Origin: Rhodococcus sp. 1163
GTDB taxonomy: Bacteria > Actinomycetota > Actinomycetes > Mycobacteriales > Mycobacteriaceae
Direction: 5' to 3'
Length of the DNA: 64,000 nt
Assembly (NCBI RefSeq): GCF_002091985.1
Contig: NZ_MKKX01000016.1
Coordinates: 62,001 to 126,000, forward strand
Below, one piece after another: positions 18,291 through 28,102 of this stretch. The notes beneath the pieces were generated by a model. The model was not told the DNA's origin and ran no database searches. It saw nothing but the letters and a program-made list of their open reading frames with translations. A program made the position numbers and the translations under genes. Each line of letters opens with the position of its first letter. The first letter of the stretch is position 1.

Positions 18291-19088
18291 CTACGCCCTC
18301 GCTGCGTCTTCAGCGTTGGAATTGTCCGCGGCGGTGTCGAGGACGTCGGCTTTGGTGATGCTCAGGTATGCAACGGAACCAACGATGGCAATCACGAACA
18401 CGGTGGTGACGATGGTTGATCCGAGTCCGAGCCCGCCGGCAGTCTTGTCCTGGGTCAGGTAGTCACCGATGGACGCGCCGAGTGGGCGGGTGACGATGTA
18501 TGCGATCCAGAATGCGAGGACGGCGTTGAGGCGTAGGCCGTAATATGCGGCGGTGACCAGGGCGATGATGGCGGCAAAGATGAGCGCCGACGTCAGGTAT
18601 CCCAGTTCGATCTGCTCCGCAACCAGATCGCCCGCAGCGGTACCGAGTGCGAAAGTGAACAGGATTGCGAGCCAGTAGAACCCTTCTCGGCGGCGGGTTC
18701 GGATGCTGTGTATCGAGAGTGTTCCCTCGGAGATATACCAGGTTGCGAAGGTGAGGATCAGTCCGGCGGTGAAGAACCCGGTGCTTGTTGCAAGGGGCAC
18801 GCCGAATTTGTCGGTGAGATTATCGGTGATCAATGTGCCCGCGACGCTGATCAGGATAACCACCAACCAGTACGCCCACGGCACGTAGCGCCGAAGGGTG
18901 AACTGGTAGAGCAGCGCAGCGACCAACATGATGCCGACGACGACAGTGGTCCCGGTAAGACCGAAGCCGAGATCCATGTTAAGAGCGTCGGCGGCCGTCT
19001 CTCCAACCGTGGTTCCCAGGATCTTGATGATCCAGAAGTAGAGCGTCACCTCGGGGACTTTGCTCGCCAACATGCGTGTGGTGGTCAT
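18291..19088 (-). CDS. Polytopic membrane protein (COG4705-like)
   Basis: A 265-residue protein with about eight hydrophobic helices and the signature MLASKVPEVTLYFWIIKILGTTVGET near its start. It matches the COG4705 group of membrane proteins of unknown role, which often sit beside two-component systems. It is divergent from the sensor kinase at 19172, sharing its promoter region. The ATG at 19088 begins MTTTRM; no strong ribosome site is visible, and a second ATG lies 15 nt later. Confidence 0.75.
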   Translation of the reverse strand: MTTTRMLASKVPEVTLYFWIIKILGTTVGETAADALNMDLGFGLTGTTVVVGIMLVAALLYQFTLRRYVPWAYWLVVILISVAGTLITDNLTDKFGVPLATSTGFFTAGLILTFATWYISEGTLSIHSIRTRRREGFYWLAILFTFALGTAAGDLVAEQIELGYLTSALIFAAIIALVTAAYYGLRLNAVLAFWIAYIVTRPLGASIGDYLTQDKTAGGLGLGSTIVTTVFVIAIVGSVAYLSITKADVLDTAADNSNAEDAARA

Positions 19089-19171
19089 GGAATGGGACTC
19101 TGGCAGAGCGGTCCTGAAGGGATGCTGAAGATGGTCATTGTCTTCGGCGCTGCAGGTAGGAGACTGGTGGC

Positions 19172-20575
19172 GTGATGTCCTACATCGATGTACTGCGGCC
19201 ACGACGTTGGACCGTGCGGGTGCGCTCGGCGGTTGCCTCGACCCTGGTTGTCGCCGTGTGCCTGATCGTGGCGGGCGGCGCGTTGTTGGGTGTTCTCTAC
19301 AACTCCCTCGAATCCTCCAGCCGTACTGCCGCAGCGGCGCGAGCTGTGCAGGTGTCCGAGCAGCTCAAGTCCGATTCGCCGTCGCAGATCGACGATTCGC
19401 TGTTGGCTACCGACGGTCAGATCGGGATCGTGCAGATCGTCGACGCGTCCGGAGTAGTACTCGCCTCCTCTAGTGGAGATGGAGACACACCGTTGTCCAC
19501 AGTCGACGTTGAACCTTCGACCACGCAGGATCTCGGCCGTGTCGAACGCGACGAGAGTGGCGATTTCTGGGTGACGGGCCGCGGTGCGACGACGCGAGAG
19601 GGGCCGGTGACGGTGGTGGTGGGTGCCGATCGTGAACCGGTCGAAGATGTCGTCACCACGGTCGCAGTTCTACTGGCCATCGTCGGCCCCATTGTGATCG
19701 CGCTCGTCGCGTTGGCGACGTACCGACTCGTCGGTGCAGCGTTGAGCCCCGTCGAACGGATCCGGACTCGCGTGGCATCGATCTCCAATGGTCAACTTGG
19801 GGAGCATATTCCGGTTCCAGAAGCACACGACGAGATCGCCCGACTTGCGGTGACCATGAACGAGATGTTGGAGCGGCTCCACGCCGGGCAGCGTGCGCAG
19901 CAGCGATTCGTCAGTGATGCCTCCCACGAACTCCGAAGCCCACTCGCCACCATTACTGCTGCTCTCGAACTCGCTGCAGCACGACCGGAGCTGATCGACG
20001 AAACATTGATAGACGAGTCGCTACTTCCCGAAGCGCGCCGGATGCGGGGATTGATCGAAGATCTTCTGCTGCTTGCTCGTTCGGACGAAAAGCAGACTGC
20101 TATCAGCGCAGTCGACGTCGACCTCGACGATCTTCTGTACGAGGAAGGTAAGCGGGTCGAATCGATGGCGGACGTGACTATTCGGACGTCGATCGTTCCT
20201 GTTCGTGTGACAGGGGATCAGCAGGCGCTGGCGCGGATGGTGCGCAATCTCGTCGACAACGCGATCCGGCATGCGCACAGCCGAGTGGAATTGTCCTGCG
20301 CAGAGTCCGGCGGGTCCGCTCTGATCACCGTAGATGACGATGGTCCGGGTATTGCTGAGTCGGAGCGAGAGCGAGTGTTCGACCGATTCGTGCGACTCGA
20401 CGCGTCCCGAACACGTAACGACGGCGGTGCGGGTCTGGGTTTGGCCATTGTTGCCGGCACGGTTGCCGCACATGCTGGTTCGGTGACTGTTCTCCAATCG
20501 CCACTGGGCGGCGCTCGTTTCGAGATCAGATTACGCATGGGGTCGGACTGTGAACTCGCGAGCGATAGGACCTGA
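19172..20575 (+). CDS. Membrane sensor histidine kinase (OmpR-partner class)
   Basis: A 467-residue kinase. Membrane helix 1 (about residues 22-45), an external sensing region of about 110 residues, helix 2 (about 161-184) and a HAMP linker precede the phospho-acceptor His 252 in SHELRSPL. The ATPase domain has NLVDNAIRH (N box), DDGPGIAESE (G1), F box and GAGLGLAIV (G2). GTAGGAG precedes the GTG start. Domain type fits the OmpR-like regulator at 17005, which has no kinase beside it. The external region shows no motif I recognise. Confidence 0.9.
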   Translation: MMSYIDVLRPRRWTVRVRSAVASTLVVAVCLIVAGGALLGVLYNSLESSSRTAAAARAVQVSEQLKSDSPSQIDDSLLATDGQIGIVQIVDASGVVLASSSGDGDTPLSTVDVEPSTTQDLGRVERDESGDFWVTGRGATTREGPVTVVVGADREPVEDVVTTVAVLLAIVGPIVIALVALATYRLVGAALSPVERIRTRVASISNGQLGEHIPVPEAHDEIARLAVTMNEMLERLHAGQRAQQRFVSDASHELRSPLATITAALELAAARPELIDETLIDESLLPEARRMRGLIEDLLLLARSDEKQTAISAVDVDLDDLLYEEGKRVESMADVTIRTSIVPVRVTGDQQALARMVRNLVDNAIRHAHSRVELSCAESGGSALITVDDDGPGIAESERERVFDRFVRLDASRTRNDGGAGLGLAIVAGTVAAHAGSVTVLQSPLGGARFEIRLRMGSDCELASDRT

Positions 20576-20631
20576 TCCGTCACCGAGGTTGCCACCGGCA
20601 GTAACGGGGGTGGCTCACCTAAGGTGGTGTG

Positions 20632-21807
20632 ATGATCGACATTCGGTTGCGTAGAACGATTCGCTTTGCACCGATGGCGTTGGTTCCGATCCTGCTGATC
20701 GCCAGCACCTTTCCTGGGGAGTTCCACGTCCCGTTGAGTTACTGGCTCCTAGGATGCGCGTCGGCGGCGATCTTCGCCGTAGGCGACAGGGCACCGCTCG
20801 CCGCGTCCATCACGCTGTCGGCGTTGTCGGTGCCGATGTTCGCCGCGCAGGCATGGGGCGTCTCTGAGCTTGTGCCCTACCTTGGTGCTGTAGCCCTGGG
20901 CGAGGTGGCTTTACGCTCGTCCAGGGCATCTCGGATTTTCGCAGCCGTGGTCTGGGCAGGTGCGTTGGTGCTCGGGTCGTGGCTCGACCACCCCGATATC
21001 TTGTGGCGCTGGGCAACAGTTGTCTCGACTGCACTTTTCGTCGGACTCCCTCTGCTGCTTGGTCTGTACGTTCGTTCGCAGCGCGAGCTTGCGGCGACCT
21101 ATGGACAACGCGCCGCGGACGCAGAAGCCCGGACGGCCACAGCTGAAACAAGTGCACGATCAGCGGAGCGAACAGCTGTGGCAAGAGAATTGCATGACCT
21201 CGTCGCGCACCACATGGCTGCGATCGTGTTGCGGATAGGGGTAGCGCGACACGTAATCGGAGGGGTCGATCCACGAGTGGATGAAGTGTTCGATGATGTA
21301 CACCTCACAGCATCGGATGCATTGGCCGACATTCGCCGACTCCTTGCCGCGTTGCGCGATCCGTCCCTGGACGAAGTCCCTCTTGTGGATCCCGACGCCG
21401 TACGGTCCGAAATTTTCGACGCCATAGATCGCACTCGACGTGCCGGATACGAAGTGAAGGCCCATGTGGATGCAGATATCAGCGAACTGGATGCAATCAG
21501 CAGGCTCTCGTTGCTCAGGGTTGTGCAGGAGGCGTTGACGAATGTCATGAAACACGCGGCCACCGCGTCGGCTGTGAATCTGTCGATAGTTCGCAAGGGT
21601 GCGGGGTTCTCGGTTCGAATCACCAATATTGGAGTCAAAAATAGCCCGCCTAGCGGCGAAGGATACGGAGTCGTCGGCATGAGAGAACGCATAGCCCTTC
21701 TGGGCGGACAACTAGCGACAGCAGCAACCGTCGACGGATGGGAACTCGATGCGTGGATCCCCGCCGCAGCAGACGCTGCCCCTGCAACACCTGGACACAC
21801 GCTGTGA
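20632..21807 (+). CDS. NarL-partner sensor histidine kinase (HisKA_3)
   Basis: A 391-residue kinase. Four to five N-terminal membrane helices (to about residue 146) and a coiled-coil linker precede His 188 in ARELHDLVAHHMA. The ATPase domain has VVQEALTNVMKHA (N box) and the GYGVVGMRERIALLGG region. There is no large external domain, so it probably senses within the membrane. The stop overlaps the start of the response regulator gene, giving a tightly linked pair. Confidence 0.9.
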   Translation: MIDIRLRRTIRFAPMALVPILLIASTFPGEFHVPLSYWLLGCASAAIFAVGDRAPLAASITLSALSVPMFAAQAWGVSELVPYLGAVALGEVALRSSRASRIFAAVVWAGALVLGSWLDHPDILWRWATVVSTALFVGLPLLLGLYVRSQRELAATYGQRAADAEARTATAETSARSAERTAVARELHDLVAHHMAAIVLRIGVARHVIGGVDPRVDEVFDDVHLTASDALADIRRLLAALRDPSLDEVPLVDPDAVRSEIFDAIDRTRRAGYEVKAHVDADISELDAISRLSLLRVVQEALTNVMKHAATASAVNLSIVRKGAGFSVRITNIGVKNSPPSGEGYGVVGMRERIALLGGQLATAATVDGWELDAWIPAAADAAPATPGHTL

Positions 21808-22454
21808 TCCGGTTGACGATCATCGACGATCAACGCTTGATACGGGCCGGCCTTCGGATGTTGTGCGAGTCGACACCGGATTTGGCCGTTGTCGGCGAAG
21901 GATCCAACGGCGTAGAGGCAATTCGGTTGGCCGCCGAACTCTCACCCGATGTGACCTTGATGGATCTCGGGATGCCCGGTCTCGGCGGTATCGAGGCAAC
22001 GAGACAGATCGTGGCATCCCACCCTGGATCGAAGGTGCTGGTGCTGACAACCTTCGATGACGACGATCACCTTTACCCCGCGTTGGCCGCCGGCGCTGCC
22101 GGGTTTCTGGTGAAGGACACCGCGCCGGTGGACCTGCTGAACGCAATCCGGCGAACGGCAGACGGCGACTTTTTGTTCTCACCACAGCTCATGCGTCGAA
22201 TCGTAGATCGCGCCCTCACTGCCGCCCCGCACGGTCCGGACGGTCCAGAAGCCGAGATCCCAACAGCCTCGTTGACTGCGCGAGAACAGGACGTGCTGAA
22301 GCTGGTCAGCGAAGGTTTGAGCAATCAAGAGATCGGGAGTCGACTGCACATCGGTGTAACCACGGTGAAATCGCACATTTCGAACCTTATGGAGAAAACG
22401 GGGTGCGACAACCGAGTCCGTCTTGCGATATTCGCCAATCGCATTTGTCAATGA
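21804..22454 (+). CDS. NarL/LuxR-family response regulator
   Basis: A 216-residue regulator. The receiver has IDDQ, Asp 54 in LMDLGMPG and the Lys of FLVKDTAP; the C-terminal helix-turn-helix reads LTAREQDVLKLVSEGLSNQEIGS and VTTVKSHISNLM. The GTG start overlaps the kinase stop as GTGA. Its 3' end overlaps the convergent multicopper oxidase gene by 7 nt, which raises the chance of interference or linked expression. The targets are unknown. Confidence 0.92.
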   Translation: MIRLTIIDDQRLIRAGLRMLCESTPDLAVVGEGSNGVEAIRLAAELSPDVTLMDLGMPGLGGIEATRQIVASHPGSKVLVLTTFDDDDHLYPALAAGAAGFLVKDTAPVDLLNAIRRTADGDFLFSPQLMRRIVDRALTAAPHGPDGPEAEIPTASLTAREQDVLKLVSEGLSNQEIGSRLHIGVTTVKSHISNLMEKTGCDNRVRLAIFANRICQ

Positions 22455-23980
22455 TGCTTTTCATGTTGTGCCGGTATCGAATTCATGCCCGAAGTATCGA
22501 GTGGAGGGCTGAGCGTCTGCGCTGATCGATCACCCGACTCGACCACCACGAACTGCCCCATCATTCCCTGATCTTCATGCATCAACATGTGGCAGTGGTA
22601 CATGTATGGCTGCGCTGTATCGGTGTACTCGTCGAACCTCAGTGCCAGCCGTATCCGCTGACCCGGAGGTGTGTACACAGTGTCCTTCCATCCAGCGAGC
22701 TCGGGCGGCGGTGGAGCCCCGTCGATGTCGACGATCTGAAACTGTGCATCGTGTACGTGAAAGTTGTGTGGCCAATTGTCCACGTTCTTCACCGTCCATA
22801 CCTCGGTGGTATCGACAATCGACGCAAAGTCGATGCGGTTCATATCCATGCGTTGGCCGTTGATCATGAACCATCGCATTTCAAATGTTCGCTCTACCAC
22901 GGGCCTCCCGATATCCAGTTTCGGTAGAACCGAAAGTACAGCAGGGAGCTCCGGCGACGCTCTGAGACGTTGCTTTCCGCGCAGTTCGAGAATATCGAAG
23001 GTATCCGCAAAGCCGAAGGTGTCGGCGGATTCCCGACCCACACCGCCGTGATCGTCGATCGGAAATGATTTCAGTATCGAATCCGTTCCCGATTCGATAC
23101 TGACGATCACCTCGACGCGTTCACCCGGGCTGATCTGAATCCTACTCAACAACAAGGGCTTTCCCAGCAAGCCACCGTCTGTCGCTACGAGCTGGAACTC
23201 GCGGAAGTCTTCGAACCCGAGGTTGTACAAGCGTCCTGACGATCCGTTGAGGATGCGGAGTCGAATGCGTTCGGTAACGACAGGCAGGAACGCTCCGGCG
23301 ATACCGTTGGTGACAATAGTGTCGCCCAGCAGCCCGATATCGGTGGAATCCGATTCGTCGAGACTCCCGTCCTCCTTGAATCGACGATCTTGAATGATGA
23401 GCGGTACGTCGTCCACTCCGTAGTCACCGGGCAGTCCGAGGGAATCGGAAACAGCATCGTCGACGAGGAAAACCCCCGCGAGTCCGCGATACACGTGCTT
23501 TTCCGACGAACCGTGTGGGTGCGGGTGGTACCACAGTGTTGCGCTCGGCTGGTCGATGGTCCATGTCGGTTCCCACTTGTCACCGGGGTCGATACTCTGA
23601 AGGGGCCCGCCATCGAAGCGGGCTGGAACGTGCATTCCATGCCAATGCACGGTCGTTGGCTCGGGCAGCGAATTTTCGACAGTGAAAGCCACAGTCTCGC
23701 CGCGACGAGCACGCAACGTCGGCCCCAGCTGCGAACCGTTGTATCCCCAAGTGGCCGTCGTCTTCCCAGCGACCAGCTCTGCGGCGCCGGCTGCTGCGAT
23801 CAGCTCGAAATGACGGGTGCCGTTGGCATCGATCCGGGACTCGGCAATGGGCGGTATCGGCAACTGCCGCAACGGCGACGCTCGAACCGGTTCGTTCCCG
23901 CCGCCGCTGCATCCGGCGAATATCACGATCGGTGTCGCGGCAAGGCCTGTCAAGAAGTGCCTTCTGGATAGTTGTTTCAC
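22448..23980 (-). CDS. Multicopper oxidase (CueO-like), exported
   Basis: A 510-residue laccase-like enzyme that oxidises metals or phenolics with oxygen. The N terminus has a twin-arginine signal (SRRHFLTGL) followed by a lipobox-like IFAGC, so it may be a Tat-exported lipoprotein. Copper-binding motifs are HWHG, HPHPHG, NFHVHDAQF and HCHMLMHED, giving complete type 1, 2 and 3 sites. The C-terminal tail ends EKHH. GAGGAG precedes the GTG start. A role in copper tolerance is likely for this class; no copper ATPase or CsoR is in view. Confidence 0.9.
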   Translation of the reverse strand: MKQLSRRHFLTGLAATPIVIFAGCSGGGNEPVRASPLRQLPIPPIAESRIDANGTRHFELIAAAGAAELVAGKTTATWGYNGSQLGPTLRARRGETVAFTVENSLPEPTTVHWHGMHVPARFDGGPLQSIDPGDKWEPTWTIDQPSATLWYHPHPHGSSEKHVYRGLAGVFLVDDAVSDSLGLPGDYGVDDVPLIIQDRRFKEDGSLDESDSTDIGLLGDTIVTNGIAGAFLPVVTERIRLRILNGSSGRLYNLGFEDFREFQLVATDGGLLGKPLLLSRIQISPGERVEVIVSIESGTDSILKSFPIDDHGGVGRESADTFGFADTFDILELRGKQRLRASPELPAVLSVLPKLDIGRPVVERTFEMRWFMINGQRMDMNRIDFASIVDTTEVWTVKNVDNWPHNFHVHDAQFQIVDIDGAPPPPELAGWKDTVYTPPGQRIRLALRFDEYTDTAQPYMYHCHMLMHEDQGMMGQFVVVESGDRSAQTLSPPLDTSGMNSIPAQHEKHH

Positions 23981-24311
23981 GATGCTCCTCGTTCGGGCGG
24001 GACAGTGCGATGCCCCGCACCTTCCCGACCAGTCTTCCTAGTTGGAACGGTCGAATCTTCGGTCCGATGGGCCCCCCACTGCGGTAAGCCCTCCTACCCA
24101 GGTACCTGGTCGTAGAAGCGTTTCCCGTGCTGGGTAGTCGGTTGCGTTCGTACCGCAGCGAGTTCTCCGAAGGGCTGCGTCGAGCATCGTCGGATGAAAG
24201 GGGTCCGGATTCACCGCAGCCCGGGGGCCTGGACAGAGCGGGTGTCGAGAAACGGACATATTCGGCCTTCGCAACATTAAGCTGACGAAACGCAGATCAT
24301 GAGGAGGCCCC
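23981..24311. other. Divergent intergenic region with a 12-bp palindrome
   Basis: No credible gene is visible in this 331-nt stretch. CCAGGTACCTGG at 24098-24109 is a perfect palindrome and may be an operator for the multicopper oxidase, the SLC13 transporter, or both. Confidence 0.4.
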
Positions 24312-25958
24312 ATGACGCAGCTCGGTCCAGATGAACAGACCGGTCGCCAGTCCGATGTGGACGGGTTCGAAGAGGTCGATCAGCAGTCGGCCGGTGAACG
24401 GGCCGAAGAGGTTAAGCCGGGCCGGCGGAAGCGTCAATGGATCGGACTCGCGGCCGGCGTACTGCTGGCCGTGGTCGTCTACGCGATCATGCCGGCAGAT
24501 GTCGATCATGCTGCGCGGTTGACCGCCGGGACCGCGGTTCTGATGGGTATCTGGTGGATGACGGAGGCCATCCCGATTCCCGCAACTGCACTGTTGCCCC
24601 TCATAATTTTCCCGATCTTCGATCCCGACGTCGCCGTCAACGACGTGGGAGCGTCCTATGGCAACAACATCATTTTCTTGTTCATGGGTGGCTTCCTACT
24701 GGCTCTTGCGATGCAACGGTGGAACCTTCACCGTCGGATTGCATTGCTGACTGTCAACGCCATGGGCACCAAGCCGACGATGGTGATCGCCGGATTCATG
24801 ATCGCGACGGGTTTTCTGTCTATGTGGGTCTCGAATACCGCCACTGCGGTCATGATGATCCCCATTGGTGTCTCGGTTCTGGTTCTGGTGCTCGACATCG
24901 GAAAGAAGGCCGGGGTGGAGCACGCCACCGAAGAAGCTGGCACGGACCCTTCCGCGCAGGCACATTCGGCGTCGCCCGATGACCTGCCGACCGACGTGAC
25001 GGTCACCGAGGCGGTGATCAAAAGCAATTTCGGGACCGCCCTGATGTTGGGCATCGCCTACGCCGCTTCGATCGGCTCTTTGGGGACCATCATCGGTACA
25101 CCCCCTAATACCTTGCTCGTGGGATATTTGGAGGGCGAGGGGATCACCATCGGATTCTTCGAATGGATGGTTGCCGGAGTTCCACTCGCCGTCGTTCTAC
25201 TGCTAGTCGCATGGTTTTTGCTCACCCACGTCTTGTTCAAGCCCGAGATCGACGACATCCCCGGCGGTAAGGGCCTCATCAGGGGAGAACTCGATGCTCT
25301 GGGGAAGATGTCACAGGGTGAGATCCGGGTGGCAGTCATCTTCTGTCTAGCGGCTACATCCTGGGTCGCGGTTCCGCTGATCTTCGATGACCCCCCGATC
25401 TCCGATACCGGCATCGCCATGACCGCGGCCATTCTGTTGTTCTTACTCCCCAGCGGAGGTAAGGCCGGAGTGCGTCTTATCGACTGGGACACGGCAATCA
25501 AACTGCCGTGGGGGGTATTGCTGCTGTTCGGCGGTGGACTCGCCCTATCGGCCCAGTTTCAGTCCAGCGGCCTGACCGATTGGATCGGTAGCGTGGCAGC
25601 GGGTCTCGACACGATCCCCGTGATCCTGTTGGTCGTCGTGACAACGACCGCGACCATCTTCCTGACCGAGCTCACCAGCAATACTGCGACAGCGGCGACA
25701 TTTCTTCCGTTGGCAGGCGGTGTGGCGATGGGCATGGATCTCGATGTGCTGCTTCTGACGATTCCGGTCGCGCTCGCGGCAACATGCGCGTTCATGCTGC
25801 CGGTGGCGACACCACCGAACGCCGTCTCGTACGCGAGTGGCTACATCACGATCGGTCAGATGATGCGAGGTGGCCTATGGCTCAACCTCATCGCGATAGC
25901 TCTGATCACCGTCGCCAGCTATACCGTCTTTGCCTGGTCCTTGGGAATCGCGTCGTGA
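24312..25958 (+). CDS. SLC13/DASS-family anion transporter
   Basis: A 548-residue sodium-coupled carrier for dicarboxylates or sulfate. After a hydrophilic N terminus of about 40 residues it has about 11 membrane segments and the two substrate and sodium site motifs: GTIIGTPPNTLLVG in the first half, and SNTATAATFLP with VATPPNAVSYASGYI in the second. Length and motif order match the family. GAGGAGG lies 5 nt before the ATG. The specific substrate cannot be assigned; no metabolic partner gene is adjacent. Confidence 0.9.
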   Translation: MTQLGPDEQTGRQSDVDGFEEVDQQSAGERAEEVKPGRRKRQWIGLAAGVLLAVVVYAIMPADVDHAARLTAGTAVLMGIWWMTEAIPIPATALLPLIIFPIFDPDVAVNDVGASYGNNIIFLFMGGFLLALAMQRWNLHRRIALLTVNAMGTKPTMVIAGFMIATGFLSMWVSNTATAVMMIPIGVSVLVLVLDIGKKAGVEHATEEAGTDPSAQAHSASPDDLPTDVTVTEAVIKSNFGTALMLGIAYAASIGSLGTIIGTPPNTLLVGYLEGEGITIGFFEWMVAGVPLAVVLLLVAWFLLTHVLFKPEIDDIPGGKGLIRGELDALGKMSQGEIRVAVIFCLAATSWVAVPLIFDDPPISDTGIAMTAAILLFLLPSGGKAGVRLIDWDTAIKLPWGVLLLFGGGLALSAQFQSSGLTDWIGSVAAGLDTIPVILLVVVTTTATIFLTELTSNTATAATFLPLAGGVAMGMDLDVLLLTIPVALAATCAFMLPVATPPNAVSYASGYITIGQMMRGGLWLNLIAIALITVASYTVFAWSLGIAS

Positions 25959-26066
25959 CGATCTGCTCGGTCTGAAGAGGCATGCTGGGAATTTGTAAGA
26001 GAAACAGCGCAAGAGAAACAGCTTTGCCAGGAACACGAATTCGACTCGACGAAAAAGGTATGAGTG

Positions 26067-26699
26067 ATGTCAGGGGACTCGGCACACCGACTCGAGCGGT
26101 GGCAACGATATTGGAACAAGCAATCGGCCAACTACGACAAACATATGACATTCCTCGATCGAGTTCTCTTTCGAGACACCAGATCGTGGGTCTGCGCCCG
26201 AGCCGAAGGTCGGGTGCTCGAGATTGCCATCGGTACTGGCCTCAATCTGGACCACTACCCAGCTGGCGTCGAATTGACCGGCATCGAACTCAGCCCGGAG
26301 ATGCTTGCTCGCGCAGGCAGCAAGTCCAGGGAAGCCATGCCCGGAGCGCAACTGATGCTCGGTGACGCGCAGGCCCTGACCTTCGACGACGAGTCCTTCG
26401 ATACGGTCGTCTGCACGTTCTCGCTCTGCGCAATACCCGATCCCGATGCGGCACTGGCAGAGATGACGCGTGTCCTTCGGCCCGGAGGGATATTGCTGCT
26501 GGCCGACCATGTGGCTTCGTCCATTCGGGTCGTTCGATGGCTTCAACGAGTCATCGAGTTGATCAGCGTCCCGATGGGGGGTGAGCACTTCCTCCGACGA
26601 CCCTCCGACTCCGTCAGCCGCAACCGAAATTTCACCATCGAGGAAATCGACCGGTTCACACTCGGGCTGGTCGAACGTTTGCGGGCACAACGGAAATGA
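26067..26699 (+). CDS. Class I SAM-dependent methyltransferase
   Basis: A 210-residue enzyme with motif I VLEIAIGTGLNLDHYP, motif II LTGIELSP, GDAQALTFDDESFDTVV and RVLRPGGILLLADHV. The N-terminal RYWNKQSANYDKHMTFLDR resembles the UbiE/phosphatidylethanolamine-methyltransferase-like group. The ATG at 26067 follows a GTG and has AAAGG upstream. The substrate is unknown, and neighbours give no guide. Confidence 0.85.
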   Translation: MSGDSAHRLERWQRYWNKQSANYDKHMTFLDRVLFRDTRSWVCARAEGRVLEIAIGTGLNLDHYPAGVELTGIELSPEMLARAGSKSREAMPGAQLMLGDAQALTFDDESFDTVVCTFSLCAIPDPDAALAEMTRVLRPGGILLLADHVASSIRVVRWLQRVIELISVPMGGEHFLRRPSDSVSRNRNFTIEEIDRFTLGLVERLRAQRK

Positions 26700-26847
26700 G
26701 TGCCGATGTCGTAGTGAGGGCACGCATCGAACTTCCGACCATCCACCCTATTACCTGAACATCTCGGGTCGGTTCGCATACTCTGACCTGACAATTGGTG
26801 TTCCACCGTGATAGCTAACGTGCACTCTGAAAGGCTAGGTCGCTTCA

Positions 26848-27114
26848 GTGCTGATCATAGGAATTATTCTCTTCGGTCTTCTGATAGGTGCCGGCGCGCA
26901 GTTGATCTTGGGCAGGTCCAAGACCGGCATGGACTGGACGCTGGCGTTCACCGCCGGCATCGTGGGCTCCTTCGTCGGTGGCTTGGTGGTGAGTTCGATT
27001 GCCGGCGACGGAATATCGCTACGGCCAAGCGGAATCATCGGATCTCTGCTTGGAGCATTGCTCGTCACGGCACTTTGGCAGCGGTTCAGCCCGGCCAGAT
27101 CGAACTCCCAGTAG
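26848..27114 (+). CDS. GlsB/YeaQ/YmgE-family small membrane protein
   Basis: An 88-residue hydrophobic protein with three membrane segments and Gly-rich turns (LILGRSKTG, GSFVGGLVVSSIAGDG, GIIGSLLGALLV) typical of the transglycosylase-associated stress protein family. It starts with GTG after a weak TAGG site. Its role is unknown; members are often induced by general stress. It is convergent with the enoyl-CoA hydratase. Confidence 0.8.
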   Translation: MLIIGIILFGLLIGAGAQLILGRSKTGMDWTLAFTAGIVGSFVGGLVVSSIAGDGISLRPSGIIGSLLGALLVTALWQRFSPARSNSQ

Positions 27115-27138
27115 TGGGAGCGAGTCACGCAGGCGCTT

Positions 27139-27945
27139 CTAGGCTCCGCGATACTGTCCTGGCCTCTTCTCGACGAACGCGGTGATGGCCTCCTGGTGGT
27201 CTTCGGTGTGATGAGCCATGGCTTGCATGGCCGCTGACAGCTGCAACAGCGATTCCAAGGACTGGTGTTCGGACTCCCGAAGAAGCTGTTTCGTCATTCG
27301 TACCGAATGCGGTGGGTTCTTGGCCACGCGCGTGGCCAACTCGGTTGCCTTCTCCAGAAGCTCCTCTGGTTCGACCACGTAGTTGACCAGTCCCAATTCG
27401 AGTGCAGTCGCCGCAGTCACTCGGTCACCGGTCAGTGCCATCTCCGCCGTCCGTGCTCGACCGATCGTCTTCGTCAGCAGCCACGCTCCACCGTCACCGG
27501 GGATGATGCCGAGCTGCACGAAGCTCTCCGCAAAAAATGCTGTGGTCGAGGCGACGCGCATGTCGCACATCAACGCCAGATCGCACCCTGCACCGACGGC
27601 AGGCCCGTTGACAGCTGCGATAACCGGGACCTCGCAGTGATAGAGCGCAAGAGGGATGCGCTGGATACCGGACCGGTAGCCGTTGTAGACGGTGTGCGGA
27701 CTGCCCGCGAACATGCTTGTGCGGTCCACCATGTCTTTGACGTTGCCGCCAGCAGAAAACGCGGTTCCCGCGCCGGTGAGCACGACGGCTCTGACGTCGG
27801 GATCTTCGTTGACCGCGGCGACGCGTTCACACAGGGCGTCGATCATCGATACGTTGGAGATGGCGTTCCGAACCTCGGGCATGTTCAATGTCCACGTTTC
27901 GACGTGGTCGGAGCGGCTGACGAGCAGGGGAGACGAGTCGGGCAT
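27139..27945 (-). CDS. Enoyl-CoA hydratase/isomerase
   Basis: A 268-residue crotonase-fold enzyme. The oxyanion-hole segments AFSAGGNVKDM and GPAVGAGCDLALMCD, and FVQLGIIPGDGGAWLL with an Asp where classical hydratases have the second Glu, place it in a crotonase subgroup that may not be a simple hydratase. The ATG at 27945 gives the normal length; the open frame extends upstream past the start of the divergent DoxX gene. No other beta-oxidation gene is adjacent. Confidence 0.88.
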   Translation of the reverse strand: MPDSSPLLVSRSDHVETWTLNMPEVRNAISNVSMIDALCERVAAVNEDPDVRAVVLTGAGTAFSAGGNVKDMVDRTSMFAGSPHTVYNGYRSGIQRIPLALYHCEVPVIAAVNGPAVGAGCDLALMCDMRVASTTAFFAESFVQLGIIPGDGGAWLLTKTIGRARTAEMALTGDRVTAATALELGLVNYVVEPEELLEKATELATRVAKNPPHSVRMTKQLLRESEHQSLESLLQLSAAMQAMAHHTEDHQEAITAFVEKRPGQYRGA

Positions 27946-28102
27946 GTGGGTGTCCGTTCTGTGAAGGGATGTCCAGGCGATCGCGGCGCGATTATTCGAT
28001 CGATACCAAAGTGTGGCGAAGACGGGAAGGCCCGTGCAAGCCGGCGCCCCTTCGACGGCTCGAGCACCGATTGCGTCGTATTCGAAGAGGTATAAACGAG
28101 GG

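Noticed and set aside
24038-24313. 91-codon minus-strand frame upstream of the SLC13 gene
   Set aside because: Pro- and Arg-rich with no ribosome site or motif; treated as intergenic.
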